A stretch of 6,992 bases of DNA from Planctomycetota bacterium. Its GTDB lineage: Bacteria; Planctomycetota; Phycisphaerae; Sedimentisphaerales; Anaerobacaceae. This document shows positions 1-6,961 of the stretch, piece after piece. The stretch's first letter is position 1, and each line of letters opens with the position of its first letter. The translations under genes and the position numbers were made by a program. Location: NCBI GenBank assembly GCA_003644295.1, contig QNBZ01000067.1:1-6992 (forward strand), read 5' to 3'. A model generated the notes under the pieces. The model was not told the DNA's origin, made no database searches, and saw nothing but the letters and a program-made list of their open reading frames with translations.

Positions 1-15
1 CTATAGTCGAGTTTT

Positions 16-996
16 TTATTGGCATTTCCAACAGGCAACAAAATGCTCCTTGTAGCCGCCTTTTTCTTCCAATATCGGCATTTGTTTTAAGCAAACCTGC
101 TCAACCAGAGGACATCTTTGGGCAAATGCACAACCACTCGGCGGATTCAAGGCACTTGGTACTTCGCCTGCAGATGGGATCCTTTGGCCGCGCAGGGTTG
201 GCTCAACCCGTGGAATAGCTGACATAAGAATCCGGGTATAAGGATGCAGCGGATTCTCATACAATTCTTCAGCTGCTGCCAGCTCAACTATCCTGCCCAT
301 ATACATTACCGCCACAACATCGCAGAAAAACTCAACCACGGCCAAATCGTGTGCGATGAACAAATACGTCAGCCCGAAATCTTCCTGCAAATCTTTCAGC
401 AAATTCAAAATCTGCGATTGAATCGAAACGTCAAGGGCGCTGACCGGCTCATCACAGATGACCAGTTTCGGCTCTAACACCAGCGCCCTGGCCACACCGA
501 TTCGCTGCCGTTGTCCGCCAGAGAACTCGTGCGGATAACTGTTTATATGGTCAGGCGAAAGCCCCACCTTTGAAAGTAATGCCGCAACTTTTTCGGTCAA
601 CTCACTGCCAGCGAGTCCTTTTTGAACCTTCAACGGCTCGCCAACTATATTGCCGACGGTCATTCGCGGATTCAATGAGCTGAACGGATCCTGAAAAATA
701 AGCGAAATATCCCTGCGTAGTTTACCTAATCGTTTCCTGTCAGCCGACAAAACATTCGTTTGCTCAAAAATAACTTGCCCAGCCGTTGCCGGCACTAATC
801 GAATTATGCTTCTGGCAACGGTTGTTTTGCCACAGCCGCTCTCTCCGACCAGACCCAATGTCTGTCCTTTTTCAATGCTGAAACTTATCCCGTCAACGGC
901 CTTGACATAGCCAACGGTTCGCCGCAACAGACCCTTCTTGATTGCGAAATAGGTCTTCAAATTGCTAACTGCCAATAAATTGTTCGCATTTACCAT
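16..996 (-). CDS. oppF: Oligopeptide/dipeptide ABC transporter ATP-binding protein, OppF/DppF type
   Basis: This is one of two ATPase subunits that power peptide import from the cytoplasmic face of the inner membrane. The 326-aa product, a normal family length, shows every nucleotide-binding motif: Walker A GESGCGKTT (51-59), Q-loop FQDP (Q102), signature FSGGQRQR (158-165), Walker B LVICDEP (178-184, catalytic E183), D-loop SALD (186-189) and H-loop His216. The C-terminal oligopeptide-transporter domain follows, with HPYT at 251-254 and cysteines at 289, 295, 302 and 322. Related proteins hold a [4Fe-4S] cluster with this arrangement. The ATG overlaps the oppD stop by one base (TAATG), with GAAGAG five bases upstream as a plausible ribosome site, so translation is probably coupled. 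The OppF rather than OppD label rests on its last position in the operon and its FSGGQ signature. The ligand is unknown, and Dpp naming would be equally defensible. Confidence 0.95.
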   Translation of the reverse strand: MVNANNLLAVSNLKTYFAIKKGLLRRTVGYVKAVDGISFSIEKGQTLGLVGESGCGKTTVARSIIRLVPATAGQVIFEQTNVLSADRKRLGKLRRDISLIFQDPFSSLNPRMTVGNIVGEPLKVQKGLAGSELTEKVAALLSKVGLSPDHINSYPHEFSGGQRQRIGVARALVLEPKLVICDEPVSALDVSIQSQILNLLKDLQEDFGLTYLFIAHDLAVVEFFCDVVAVMYMGRIVELAAAEELYENPLHPYTRILMSAIPRVEPTLRGQRIPSAGEVPSALNPPSGCAFAQRCPLVEQVCLKQMPILEEKGGYKEHFVACWKCQ

Positions 997-1991
997 TATT
1001 TCTCTTCATATTCTTTTGCATACCAGCAGGCAACGTATCGTCCGCCTTTAACATTTCTTAACTTTGGCTCAACTGTCTGACACCTTTTGTCATTGCAACC
1101 TACGGGGCAGCGAGGATGAAATTTGCACCCTGCCGGGAAACGTAATGGCTCAGGAACGTTGCCTGAGATTGTTTGCAAACGTCTGCCTGAAAAGCCCAGT
1201 CGCGGCAAAGATTTTAACAACCCCTGCGTGTACGGATGCAATGGCTCTGCGAAAAGCGATTGTGAATCAGCTACTTCTACTATTCGTGAGGCATACATTA
1301 CAGCCACACTGTCAGCCCGTTCAGCCACAATACCGAGGTCGTGGGTTATCAGCAGAATACTCATCCCGTTCTGCTTCTGCAGCTCGTCTAACAAATCAAG
1401 TATCTGCGCTTGAATCGTTACGTCAAGAGCAGTTGTCGGCTCATCAGCTATTAACAGTGCTGGCTCACAGCTTACCGCCATTGCGAGCATTACACGCTGT
1501 CGCATCCCGCCGGAGAGCTGGTGTGGATACTCATTGATTCGCCGCTCTGGGTCGGCGATACCTACTTTTCGCAGCATACCGACCGCATCTGCCCAGGCCT
1601 GGCTCGTACTTTTTTTCTGATGCAGCTTAATCGCCTCGACAATTTGATTGCCCACCGTATAGACCGGATTAAGACTGGTCATTGGCTCTTGAAAAATCAT
1701 AGCGATTTTATTTCCCCGCACACTCCGCATCTGTTTTTCACTCAGAACTGACAGGTCTCGTCCCTCGAAAATAATCTTGCCGGCGACAATTTTCCCCGGC
1801 GGCTCCGGCACTAATCGCATAATTGAAAGTGCAGTAACGCTTTTGCCACAGCCGCTTTCGCCGACGAGCGCAAATGTTTTGCTCTTTTTTATCGAGAAGC
1901 TTACATCCTGCACCGCCTTTGCGATGCCATCTTCGGTAAAGAAGTGCGTGGAAAGATTTTTAACCGACAGTAATATCCCATCATCATCCAT
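996..1991 (-). CDS. oppD: Oligopeptide/dipeptide ABC transporter ATP-binding protein, OppD/DppD type
   Basis: This is the second ATPase subunit and should pair with the OppF-like protein beneath the OppB/OppC pore. The 331-aa protein has Walker A GESGCGKS (44-51), Q-loop Gln101 in FQEP, signature LSGGMRQR (159-166), Walker B LLIADEP (179-185, catalytic E184), D-loop TALD (187-190) and H-loop His217. LSGGMRQR and the TTALDVTIQ stretch are typical of OppD/DppD rather than OppF. The C-terminal family domain includes LHPYTQGLL (251-259) and cysteines 289, 295, 304 and 322, with an extra Cys299. Four of these match the iron-sulfur cluster pattern known from DppD-type proteins. The ATG start lies four bases after the oppC stop. 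The ribosome site is weak (AAGGG about 12 bases upstream), so coupling to oppC translation is likely. The N-terminal MDDDG run is a little unusual but fits the alignment. Confidence 0.95.
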   Translation of the reverse strand: MDDDGILLSVKNLSTHFFTEDGIAKAVQDVSFSIKKSKTFALVGESGCGKSVTALSIMRLVPEPPGKIVAGKIIFEGRDLSVLSEKQMRSVRGNKIAMIFQEPMTSLNPVYTVGNQIVEAIKLHQKKSTSQAWADAVGMLRKVGIADPERRINEYPHQLSGGMRQRVMLAMAVSCEPALLIADEPTTALDVTIQAQILDLLDELQKQNGMSILLITHDLGIVAERADSVAVMYASRIVEVADSQSLFAEPLHPYTQGLLKSLPRLGFSGRRLQTISGNVPEPLRFPAGCKFHPRCPVGCNDKRCQTVEPKLRNVKGGRYVACWYAKEYEEK

Positions 1992-1995
1992 AAGT

Positions 1996-2949
1996 TTATT
2001 GAACCCTTAATTTCGGGTCGAGCGCATCCCTTAGGGCATCGCCGAAGATATTCAAGGCCAGCGAAATAAAGAATATCGCCGCTGTTGCCGCTGTCATTTC
2101 CCACCAGTAGCCCTTTGGCAAATCCAATCTGGCGGCATCAATCATCGCGCCCCAACTCGGACGATTTTTCTCGCCGAGTCCTAAAAAACTCAGTATTACC
2201 TCGGCCTGGATAAAACTAACGAAACGAAGCGAGAAACTGATAATAACAAGGTGAAAAACATTGGGTATCAGGTGTTTGAAAATAATCCGGCTGTTGCTGC
2301 ATCCGTATGACTTTGCTGCTAAAATATAGTCCCTTTCTTTGTGCTTTACTACTTCTCCTCGAATCAGACGACATATACCGACCCAGCTTGTAAGACCTAT
2401 AGCCAGGTAAACCGTGGTTATTCCCGCAAGCTCAATCGTTCCCAAACCCGCCCATTCCAGATTTATTGTTTTACCTTTTAATACTAACGCAAATGCCAGT
2501 ATTAAAAGAATATATGGAATTGAACTCAAAGTTGTATAAAGCCATACAATTATTTCATCAATAACCCCTCGGAAATAACCGGCTATCGCACCGAGAGGTA
2601 CGCCTATTACAAGACTGATAACAGAAGCCCAAAAAGCAACGGTTATTGATACCTTTGCACCGTATAGCGTCTTTCTGAGAACCGACCGCCCCAGAAAATC
2701 TGTCCCGAAAACATTCTCTGCGCCTGGCGGCTCATATTCACTACCAACTTTTGCGTCCCATTTTATCAGTTCAAACTGACAGTCGAACAGCTCTGCTATG
2801 TATATAAACCCTGTGAGCAGTAAATATACTGCTATTATTCCCAAGCTGACCATTGCCAGTTTGTGCTTACGCAACCGTCGCAGTCCATCGCCCCAGAGAC
2901 TCCTGCCCTTTGGCAGTTCCTTATTATGTTTTACATCCTGCTCATTCAA
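1996..2949 (-). CDS. oppC: Oligopeptide/dipeptide ABC transporter permease, OppC/DppC type
   Basis: This is one of the two inner-membrane subunits that form the translocation pore. The 317-aa product starts with a basic cytoplasmic tail, then a first membrane helix (about 32-52). A periplasmic segment with the OppC hallmark FGTDFLGRS (81-89) follows. Further hydrophobic helices lie near 100-124, 132-157, 174-192, 229-257 and 285-303. The EAA coupling loop that docks on the ATPases is intact (about 199-230, with E-x2-K, Y-x2-AA, G, and HLIPN at its end). The protein ends DPKLRVQ, the usual OppC-type ending. A TTG at 2947-2949 is chosen as the start because GAGGA sits six bases before it. An in-frame TTG at 2967 would add six residues but has no visible ribosome site. 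The chosen start overlaps the oppB stop by eight bases, so the two permeases are probably translated together. Confidence 0.93.
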   Translation of the reverse strand: MNEQDVKHNKELPKGRSLWGDGLRRLRKHKLAMVSLGIIAVYLLLTGFIYIAELFDCQFELIKWDAKVGSEYEPPGAENVFGTDFLGRSVLRKTLYGAKVSITVAFWASVISLVIGVPLGAIAGYFRGVIDEIIVWLYTTLSSIPYILLILAFALVLKGKTINLEWAGLGTIELAGITTVYLAIGLTSWVGICRLIRGEVVKHKERDYILAAKSYGCSNSRIIFKHLIPNVFHLVIISFSLRFVSFIQAEVILSFLGLGEKNRPSWGAMIDAARLDLPKGYWWEMTAATAAIFFISLALNIFGDALRDALDPKLRVQ

Positions 2950-3883
2950 GAGTAATCCTCGGGTCAACGAGACAATAGCAAATATCTGTTATAAGATTAA
3001 ATATGACAAAAAGTATCGCGCCAATATAAGTCATTGCGTTGATAACCTGAAAATCCCGTGCTCCGATTGCCTCTATCATCAAATATCCCAGCCCCGGAAT
3101 GCCGAAAAATCTCTCAAGCAGCAATGACCCAAGAAACAAAAACGGTATAGCCAGAACTACCTGCGTAATAATTGGTATCATCGAATTCTTCAAAACATGC
3201 TTGAACAGCACCCGCTTTGTGCTGAGTCCTTTTGCAAACGCCGTGCGAACATAGTCATTGCGCATCTCATCGAGCATTACAGTTCGATAGAACCTTAGAT
3301 TTCCACCTAAACCAGCAGCAATCCCAATGAGTACCGGCAGGGCTACATACTGCGGAGGCGACAAATCCGGTCGGAAAAATACAGGGAAAAGACCCCACTT
3401 AAATGCCAGAAAATACTGCCCAAAAAGAATAAAGCTTAGAAAGGGTATGCTCATACCAGCTACGCAAAGCAGCACTGCCAAAGCGTCAATTATAGTCCCC
3501 CGCAGAAACGCCACTATCAATGCCAAGCTAATCGAAATGACGACCGTTCCAATGAACATCGGAATTGTTAATGAAAGCGATGGCCCGGCGCCTCGCTTAA
3601 TTTTGTCAATTATTAGTTCACGGTCCTCCCATGAACGCCCGAAATCGAAAGTAACAGCATTTTTCAAATAATTGAAAAACTGACTGTCCCAACTAAGAAA
3701 CAGTGGCTTGTCCCATCCGTATTCCTGGCGTATTTCTTCTCTTGTTTCTTTGGAAGCTGCCTTGCCTGCAATCTGGTCCGTAACATCGCCGCCGACCAGA
3801 TTGAACAGTACGAAAGTAATCAGCAGCACGCCGAATACGATTGGTATTGTATAAAGAAGCCGTCGTATGATATATGCAGTCAT
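2942..3883 (-). CDS. oppB: Oligopeptide/dipeptide ABC transporter permease, OppB/DppB type
   Basis: This is the first of the two pore-forming inner-membrane subunits. The 313-aa protein opens with the family's typical MxxYIxRRLL amphipathic start and a first membrane helix (about 9-30). A long periplasmic loop follows, including the YGWDKPLFLSW region and FGRSW (81-85). Further helices lie near 100-128, 130-163, 178-196, 236-258 and 279-305. The EAA coupling loop is intact (about 205-236, containing DYVRTAFAKGL and FKHVLKN). The segment ERFFGIPGLGYLMIEA (257-272) is strongly characteristic of OppB/DppB, as is the ending VDPRI. The ATG overlaps the stop of the substrate-binding protein gene in an ATGA junction, with GAAGA about seven bases upstream. 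This tight link implies comparable synthesis of binding protein and pore. The length is normal, and the only oddity is a pair of cysteines in the last helix. Confidence 0.95.
   Translation of the reverse strand: MTAYIIRRLLYTIPIVFGVLLITFVLFNLVGGDVTDQIAGKAASKETREEIRQEYGWDKPLFLSWDSQFFNYLKNAVTFDFGRSWEDRELIIDKIKRGAGPSLSLTIPMFIGTVVISISLALIVAFLRGTIIDALAVLLCVAGMSIPFLSFILFGQYFLAFKWGLFPVFFRPDLSPPQYVALPVLIGIAAGLGGNLRFYRTVMLDEMRNDYVRTAFAKGLSTKRVLFKHVLKNSMIPIITQVVLAIPFLFLGSLLLERFFGIPGLGYLMIEAIGARDFQVINAMTYIGAILFVIFNLITDICYCLVDPRITLE
2956..2960 (-). promoter_or_regulatory. Ribosome binding site deciding the oppC start
   Basis: On the minus strand GAGGA lies six bases upstream of the TTG at 2947-2949, inside the last codons of oppB. 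The other in-frame TTG at 2965-2967 has no purine-rich Shine-Dalgarno-like sequence in front of it. The spacing therefore favours the shorter, 317-aa OppC. Confidence 0.65.
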
Positions 3884-5676
3884 TCGCCTGTCTTCAAAAG
3901 TTTTTTGTAATCCGCCCGCTTTGCAGTATCAATGCGACGGTATTTACTCAGGCCGTATCCGAATGCGTGTGGCTTATAGTTATACAGCCAATCATGGTAC
4001 AGCACATAGGCAACTCCGTGCATCAGAAAAACCGCTGGGCAGTCTTCGATAACTATCCGCTCGGCCTTTCGATAGAGCTTCGTTCGTTCAGGGCTGTCCG
4101 GCATAACCGCAATCTGCTCATATATCCTGTCAAAATCTGGGTTAGAATAGTTAAAATTATTCGGGCCCGGCGAAGCGTTCTTGCTGTAAAAAAGCTGTAA
4201 AAAGTTTTCCGCATCCGGATAGTCCGCTATCCAGCCGAGCATAAACATTTGGACACTTTTAGTTTTGATTTTATTTTGGAATGTCGGCCAATCCATATAA
4301 TCAATCTCGACATTCAGTCCAACTGTCTTGAAACAACGTTTGAGAAACTCTCCACGCTGCCTAATGACCGCATCAGTACCCGGCATCGCAAGAGTCAGTT
4401 TAGGTAATTTGCCGCCGTAAATATTCTCTGCTTCTTTAATCAATTGTCTTGCCTTATCAGGATTATATGTTGTTTTAACCTTGTCTTTAATGCTGGAATC
4501 ATAGGCCTTCATCAGCGGCGGAATAAAACCATACGCAACCTCACCCCGATTGTTGGTGAATAGCTTTATGTACTTTTCTTTGTCCACGGCGCAATTTATC
4601 GCCTGCCTCAACGGCTTATTCCCGCAGAGCGTTTTATCTTCCATATTGAAGCCAAGCCAGTAGGTGCTTGGGTCGCGAAATATGCGGAGGTGAATATTTC
4701 TTTTTTGCATCTGGGCAGTCAGCTTGCCTCTTTGGTCAATCGCTTCGTTGAAGTTATCTTTGGGAATTCCCGAAGCGTCGATTTTGCCCTGCATAAACAG
4801 AAACCACCTTGGCGGGTCCTCCTGTACAATTGTCATTAGTATTCGGTCAATCATCGGCAACCGTTTGCCGGCATCAGTCAGATAACCATCCGCTCGGTCT
4901 GCATCTTCGCCTTCGCTGGGATAAAACTCTTCCCTAAAGCTGCGATTTTTAACCAGTTCAATGTAGCTTCCACGATGCCACTTCTGCAATTTGAAAGGTC
5001 CCGTCCCGACAGGGTGGTTTATAATATCCCTGCCGTAGTAATCAACTGCTTCTTTGGCAACTGGGGCAGTTGGTAAGTGCGCCAGCAGATATGTTATCTG
5101 CGGCCAGGGCTTTTTGACTTTTATGATGAGTGTATAATCATCGCTCGCCGCCAGTCCTTCAACTTTGCGGGAATAATCAACATCCGCTGCTTTTTTACAG
5201 CTTTTGGTATATTCACGAAACTCATCAAGCCCAACGATTTTATTATCGAAAATCCACCAGTTCTTGCTTATGTATTTGATGTTGGCAATCCTCTTCCACG
5301 CGAAAACAAAGTCAGTTGCTTTTAACTCTCTGCCTTTGCCATTTTCAAAACACTGGTCGTCTGCAAAGTAAACGCCTTTTTTTATTTTTATAGTATAAGT
5401 AAGCCCGTCCTCGCTAACCTGCGGCATATCCTCGGCAAGCTGCGGAACAAGCTCGTAAGGTCGTTTGAGATAATGATATTGATACAGACATTCGAAAATC
5501 TGGCTGGCGACTAATGACGAAGTTGTGTCGCCGATGTCACCAGGGTCAAGCCCCCGCACTTTGGCTGCTAATGCACTGTGAAGAACTACTTCATTGCTGT
5601 CGCTTTTTGATGCTTTACCTTTACATCCTGCGACAATTACCAAAACTGTGGTAAATAAAATAGTTAAGAACTTCAA
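3880..5676 (-). CDS. oppA: Peptide ABC transporter substrate-binding lipoprotein, OppA-like (SBP family 5)
   Basis: This is the extracytoplasmic receptor that should bind the ligand and deliver it to OppBC. The N-terminus is a lipoprotein signal peptide: MK, a hydrophobic stretch to residue 16, and a lipobox VAGC with acylated Cys18. Family-5 features include a Y/F-x-I-K-x-G-V-x-F-x-D segment near 94-106, TDFVFAWKR (121-129), VGTGPFKL (223-230), LRQAINCAVDK (356-366) and GWIADYPDAENFL (481-493). The last block corresponds to the OppA region whose aspartate contacts the peptide amino terminus, which weakly favours a peptide ligand. At 598 aa it is somewhat longer than classical OppA; the extra length seems to lie around 135-180 and 255-275. 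The start is a TTG with AAGGA seven bases upstream, and an in-frame TAA upstream rules out a longer form. The ribosome site lies inside a perfect hairpin. Seven cysteines besides Cys18 are more than I expect for this family. Specificity is not determinable here. Confidence 0.93.
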   Translation of the reverse strand: MKFLTILFTTVLVIVAGCKGKASKSDSNEVVLHSALAAKVRGLDPGDIGDTTSSLVASQIFECLYQYHYLKRPYELVPQLAEDMPQVSEDGLTYTIKIKKGVYFADDQCFENGKGRELKATDFVFAWKRIANIKYISKNWWIFDNKIVGLDEFREYTKSCKKAADVDYSRKVEGLAASDDYTLIIKVKKPWPQITYLLAHLPTAPVAKEAVDYYGRDIINHPVGTGPFKLQKWHRGSYIELVKNRSFREEFYPSEGEDADRADGYLTDAGKRLPMIDRILMTIVQEDPPRWFLFMQGKIDASGIPKDNFNEAIDQRGKLTAQMQKRNIHLRIFRDPSTYWLGFNMEDKTLCGNKPLRQAINCAVDKEKYIKLFTNNRGEVAYGFIPPLMKAYDSSIKDKVKTTYNPDKARQLIKEAENIYGGKLPKLTLAMPGTDAVIRQRGEFLKRCFKTVGLNVEIDYMDWPTFQNKIKTKSVQMFMLGWIADYPDAENFLQLFYSKNASPGPNNFNYSNPDFDRIYEQIAVMPDSPERTKLYRKAERIVIEDCPAVFLMHGVAYVLYHDWLYNYKPHAFGYGLSKYRRIDTAKRADYKKLLKTGE

Positions 5677-5741
5677 CGCAAAATCCTTTTGCGATAGCCC
5701 GCTTGTCCTTTATGCACCGTAAGCAAATTATCAATAATCAT
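5673..5741 (-). CDS. Possible 22-codon leader ORF bridging the gap before the binding-protein gene
   Basis: An ATG follows the TAA of the upstream gene without a single base between them. The frame stays open for 22 codons (peptide begins MIIDNLLTVH and ends YRKRILR). Its TGA overlaps the TTG start of the binding-protein gene. It fills the intergenic gap exactly and passes through the ribosome-site hairpin, as a translational-coupling leader would. No convincing Shine-Dalgarno sequence precedes it, so it would depend on ribosomes reinitiating after the upstream stop. A 22-codon open frame is common by chance, and I do not recognise the peptide. Treat it as a hypothesis. Confidence 0.25.
   Translation of the reverse strand: MIIDNLLTVHKGQAGYRKRILR
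5677..5693 (-). promoter_or_regulatory. Hairpin enclosing the ribosome binding site of the binding-protein gene
   Basis: The minus strand reads CGCAAAAGGATTTTGCG directly before the TTG start. It is a perfect 7-base inverted repeat with a three-base GGA loop. The Shine-Dalgarno AAGGA overlaps the loop and the A side of the stem, and the stem's last base abuts the start codon. Folding would partly hide the ribosome site. The four A-T pairs and tight loop make it only moderately stable, so it may modulate initiation or may be incidental. Confidence 0.45.
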
Positions 5742-6857
5742 TTATTCGGGCGGCTCAGGTAAGGCAAGCGGACAAGTGCGTATATTACCGTCATCGGTCT
5801 TGCCGTAGTCGAAGTTCAGCTTCAACGGCAATTGGCCGGCCTTTGTTTCATCGCCAAACAATCTGTTATGCTCCCGCAAAAGCCCTGCATAGTCATTTTG
5901 CTCCACGGCTTTTTTTATTACCGATTGCGGCGTCCCCAGCAGACGCCAGATACAGCAATTCTCTATCTCCACCAGCACTGAAGCCAATTGATGTTTCTGC
6001 TCATCGTCCAGAAAATCCTGCCCTTTAACATACCTTTGCATCGCATACGAATACAATTGGCAAAAACGTCGGGCAACTGCTGACTTGCCAGCTCCCGACA
6101 AAGATATCTTTTTATACAGCGATTTTAAGACCGCAGCATCCAGAAGTTCGTAATCTACCGTCCACTCAGCGTATTTGTTTATCCGCATATCCGCTATTTG
6201 GACCAATAAATCTTCTCCCTGCTGAATTTCCACTTCAGTCGCAAATTCGACTACCAGCGCTATTATATCGGGGTTAGTTCCTTCAACCAGCTTTTCGAGT
6301 CGCTCTATTATTTCCGAGCCCAGTTTCAAATTATCCACCCCGCCGGAATTTAACTGCCTAACAACAGCATCATTTGTAACAGAATGAACCGCCCAGTAGC
6401 TAATAACCGCATTTTTATCATCTATCAGCTTCATAGCCGGCTTTGCCAGCCGCAGGTTTTCTAAACTGTCCGTCAAAATCAGAAGATTAAGAACCGCTTT
6501 AAGTTTGCGGCTTTCCGGCGTTAATTTGTCTGCTTCTTCGAAGCCCAAAGAGATGTATTTATAAGCCGAATCAAAAAACTGTTGTGCATACTGGGCTGCG
6601 GCGCTGTCTGTTGCCGACTTGCTGCGGGATGAAATAGCCGCGCGAATTCTTGACACGGAGGTAAAATCTTTAGTATTAATCAATTCTCTTACCGACTCGG
6701 CGACAAAATTGTCAATAGTTTGTAAATCCTTACTGTCAAGCACCGCTTTGCTGCGTACAACATCCACATCCCTCGTATTAACGGCCTGTAAAACCGGATT
6801 GAGTGTTAAAATCAAAAATACTGCCGGAACAGTGAAAATCATCCGTTTATCTTTCAT
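5742..6857 (-). CDS. Exported all-helical protein of unknown function, possibly HEAT-like
   Basis: I do not recognise this protein family with certainty. From the ATG at 6857 the product is 371 aa and begins with a convincing Sec signal peptide: MKDKR, a hydrophobic core at about 6-19, and likely cleavage after LQA (residue 25). There is no lipobox and no later membrane helix, so it should be a soluble exported, probably periplasmic, protein. The rest looks almost entirely alpha-helical. Residues 115-170 resemble HEAT-type repeats: a leucine-rich helix, then DDKNAVISYWAVHSV (146-160). CC at 301-302 is the most obvious cysteine pair. The tail (about 343-371) is proline-rich and less structured. 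A TTG at 6881 would add eight residues before the signal peptide; the ATG is preferred because it gives a cleaner signal sequence and has GAGAG ten bases upstream. It is the first gene after the promoter and lies 65 bases before the transporter genes, so it is probably co-transcribed. A role with the importer is inference from position only. Confidence 0.8.
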   Translation of the reverse strand: MKDKRMIFTVPAVFLILTLNPVLQAVNTRDVDVVRSKAVLDSKDLQTIDNFVAESVRELINTKDFTSVSRIRAAISSRSKSATDSAAAQYAQQFFDSAYKYISLGFEEADKLTPESRKLKAVLNLLILTDSLENLRLAKPAMKLIDDKNAVISYWAVHSVTNDAVVRQLNSGGVDNLKLGSEIIERLEKLVEGTNPDIIALVVEFATEVEIQQGEDLLVQIADMRINKYAEWTVDYELLDAAVLKSLYKKISLSGAGKSAVARRFCQLYSYAMQRYVKGQDFLDDEQKHQLASVLVEIENCCIWRLLGTPQSVIKKAVEQNDYAGLLREHNRLFGDETKAGQLPLKLNFDYGKTDDGNIRTCPLALPEPPE

Positions 6858-6882
6858 TTTACGAAAGCTCTCAAAAGACAAT

Positions 6883-6896
6883 CAAACTTCAGTTTG
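6883..6896. repeat. 14-base dyad in the 5' untranslated region
   Basis: CAAACT-TC-AGTTTG is a perfect 6-base inverted repeat with a two-base centre. It lies about 15-30 bases downstream of the start point predicted from the promoter at 6918-6946 and just before the alternative TTG start. Its position would suit a repressor operator. The two-base loop is too tight for a good RNA hairpin. No regulator is known from the window. Confidence 0.35.
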
Positions 6897-6917
6897 TATG
6901 CGAACCTTATATTATCC

Positions 6918-6946
6918 AGATTAACTTTACAATCGGCTTTTGTCAA
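6918..6946 (-). promoter_or_regulatory. Candidate sigma-70-type promoter for the operon
   Basis: On the minus strand a perfect TTGACA -35 box (6941-6946) is followed after exactly 17 bases by TAATCT (6918-6923), a weak but acceptable -10 box. Transcription would start near 6911 and give a leader of roughly 54 bases to the preferred ATG of the first gene. Alternatives for the -10 are GTTAAT at 15 bases spacing, or the AT-rich GATAATATAAG a little downstream. This is the only good promoter I found ahead of the operon. Confidence 0.55.
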
Positions 6947-6951
6947 CCCAA

Positions 6952-6961
6952 TTTCCGGAAA
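6952..6961. repeat. 10-base perfect palindrome upstream of the -35 box
   Basis: TTTCCGGAAA is self-complementary over ten bases and ends five bases upstream of the TTGACA box. That is a plausible place for an activator to bind, but a palindrome this short can arise by chance and no second copy was seen nearby. Confidence 0.2.

Noticed and set aside
1..15. Search for a terminator after oppF
   Set aside because: Only 15 bases remain after the stop and they hold no stem-loop; the operon end or a further gene lies outside the window.
1064..1537. A 157-codon open frame on the plus strand opposite oppD
   Set aside because: It lies entirely within a well-conserved ATPase gene, its product resembles no protein I know, and long antisense frames are common opposite coding sequence.
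3874..4200. A 108-codon plus-strand frame opposite the end of the binding-protein gene
   Set aside because: It lies almost wholly opposite a strongly recognisable coding region, has no ribosome site worth noting and no domain-like features.
5720..5741. AT-rich dyad ATTAT-TG-ATAAT after the exported-protein gene, considered as a terminator
   Set aside because: The stem is five A-T pairs with a two-base loop and no following T-run, so it cannot act as an intrinsic terminator.
6619..6924. A 101-codon plus-strand frame opposite the start of the exported-protein gene and its promoter
   Set aside because: The minus-strand frame has a clear signal peptide and promoter, and the plus-strand product looks like a shadow translation.
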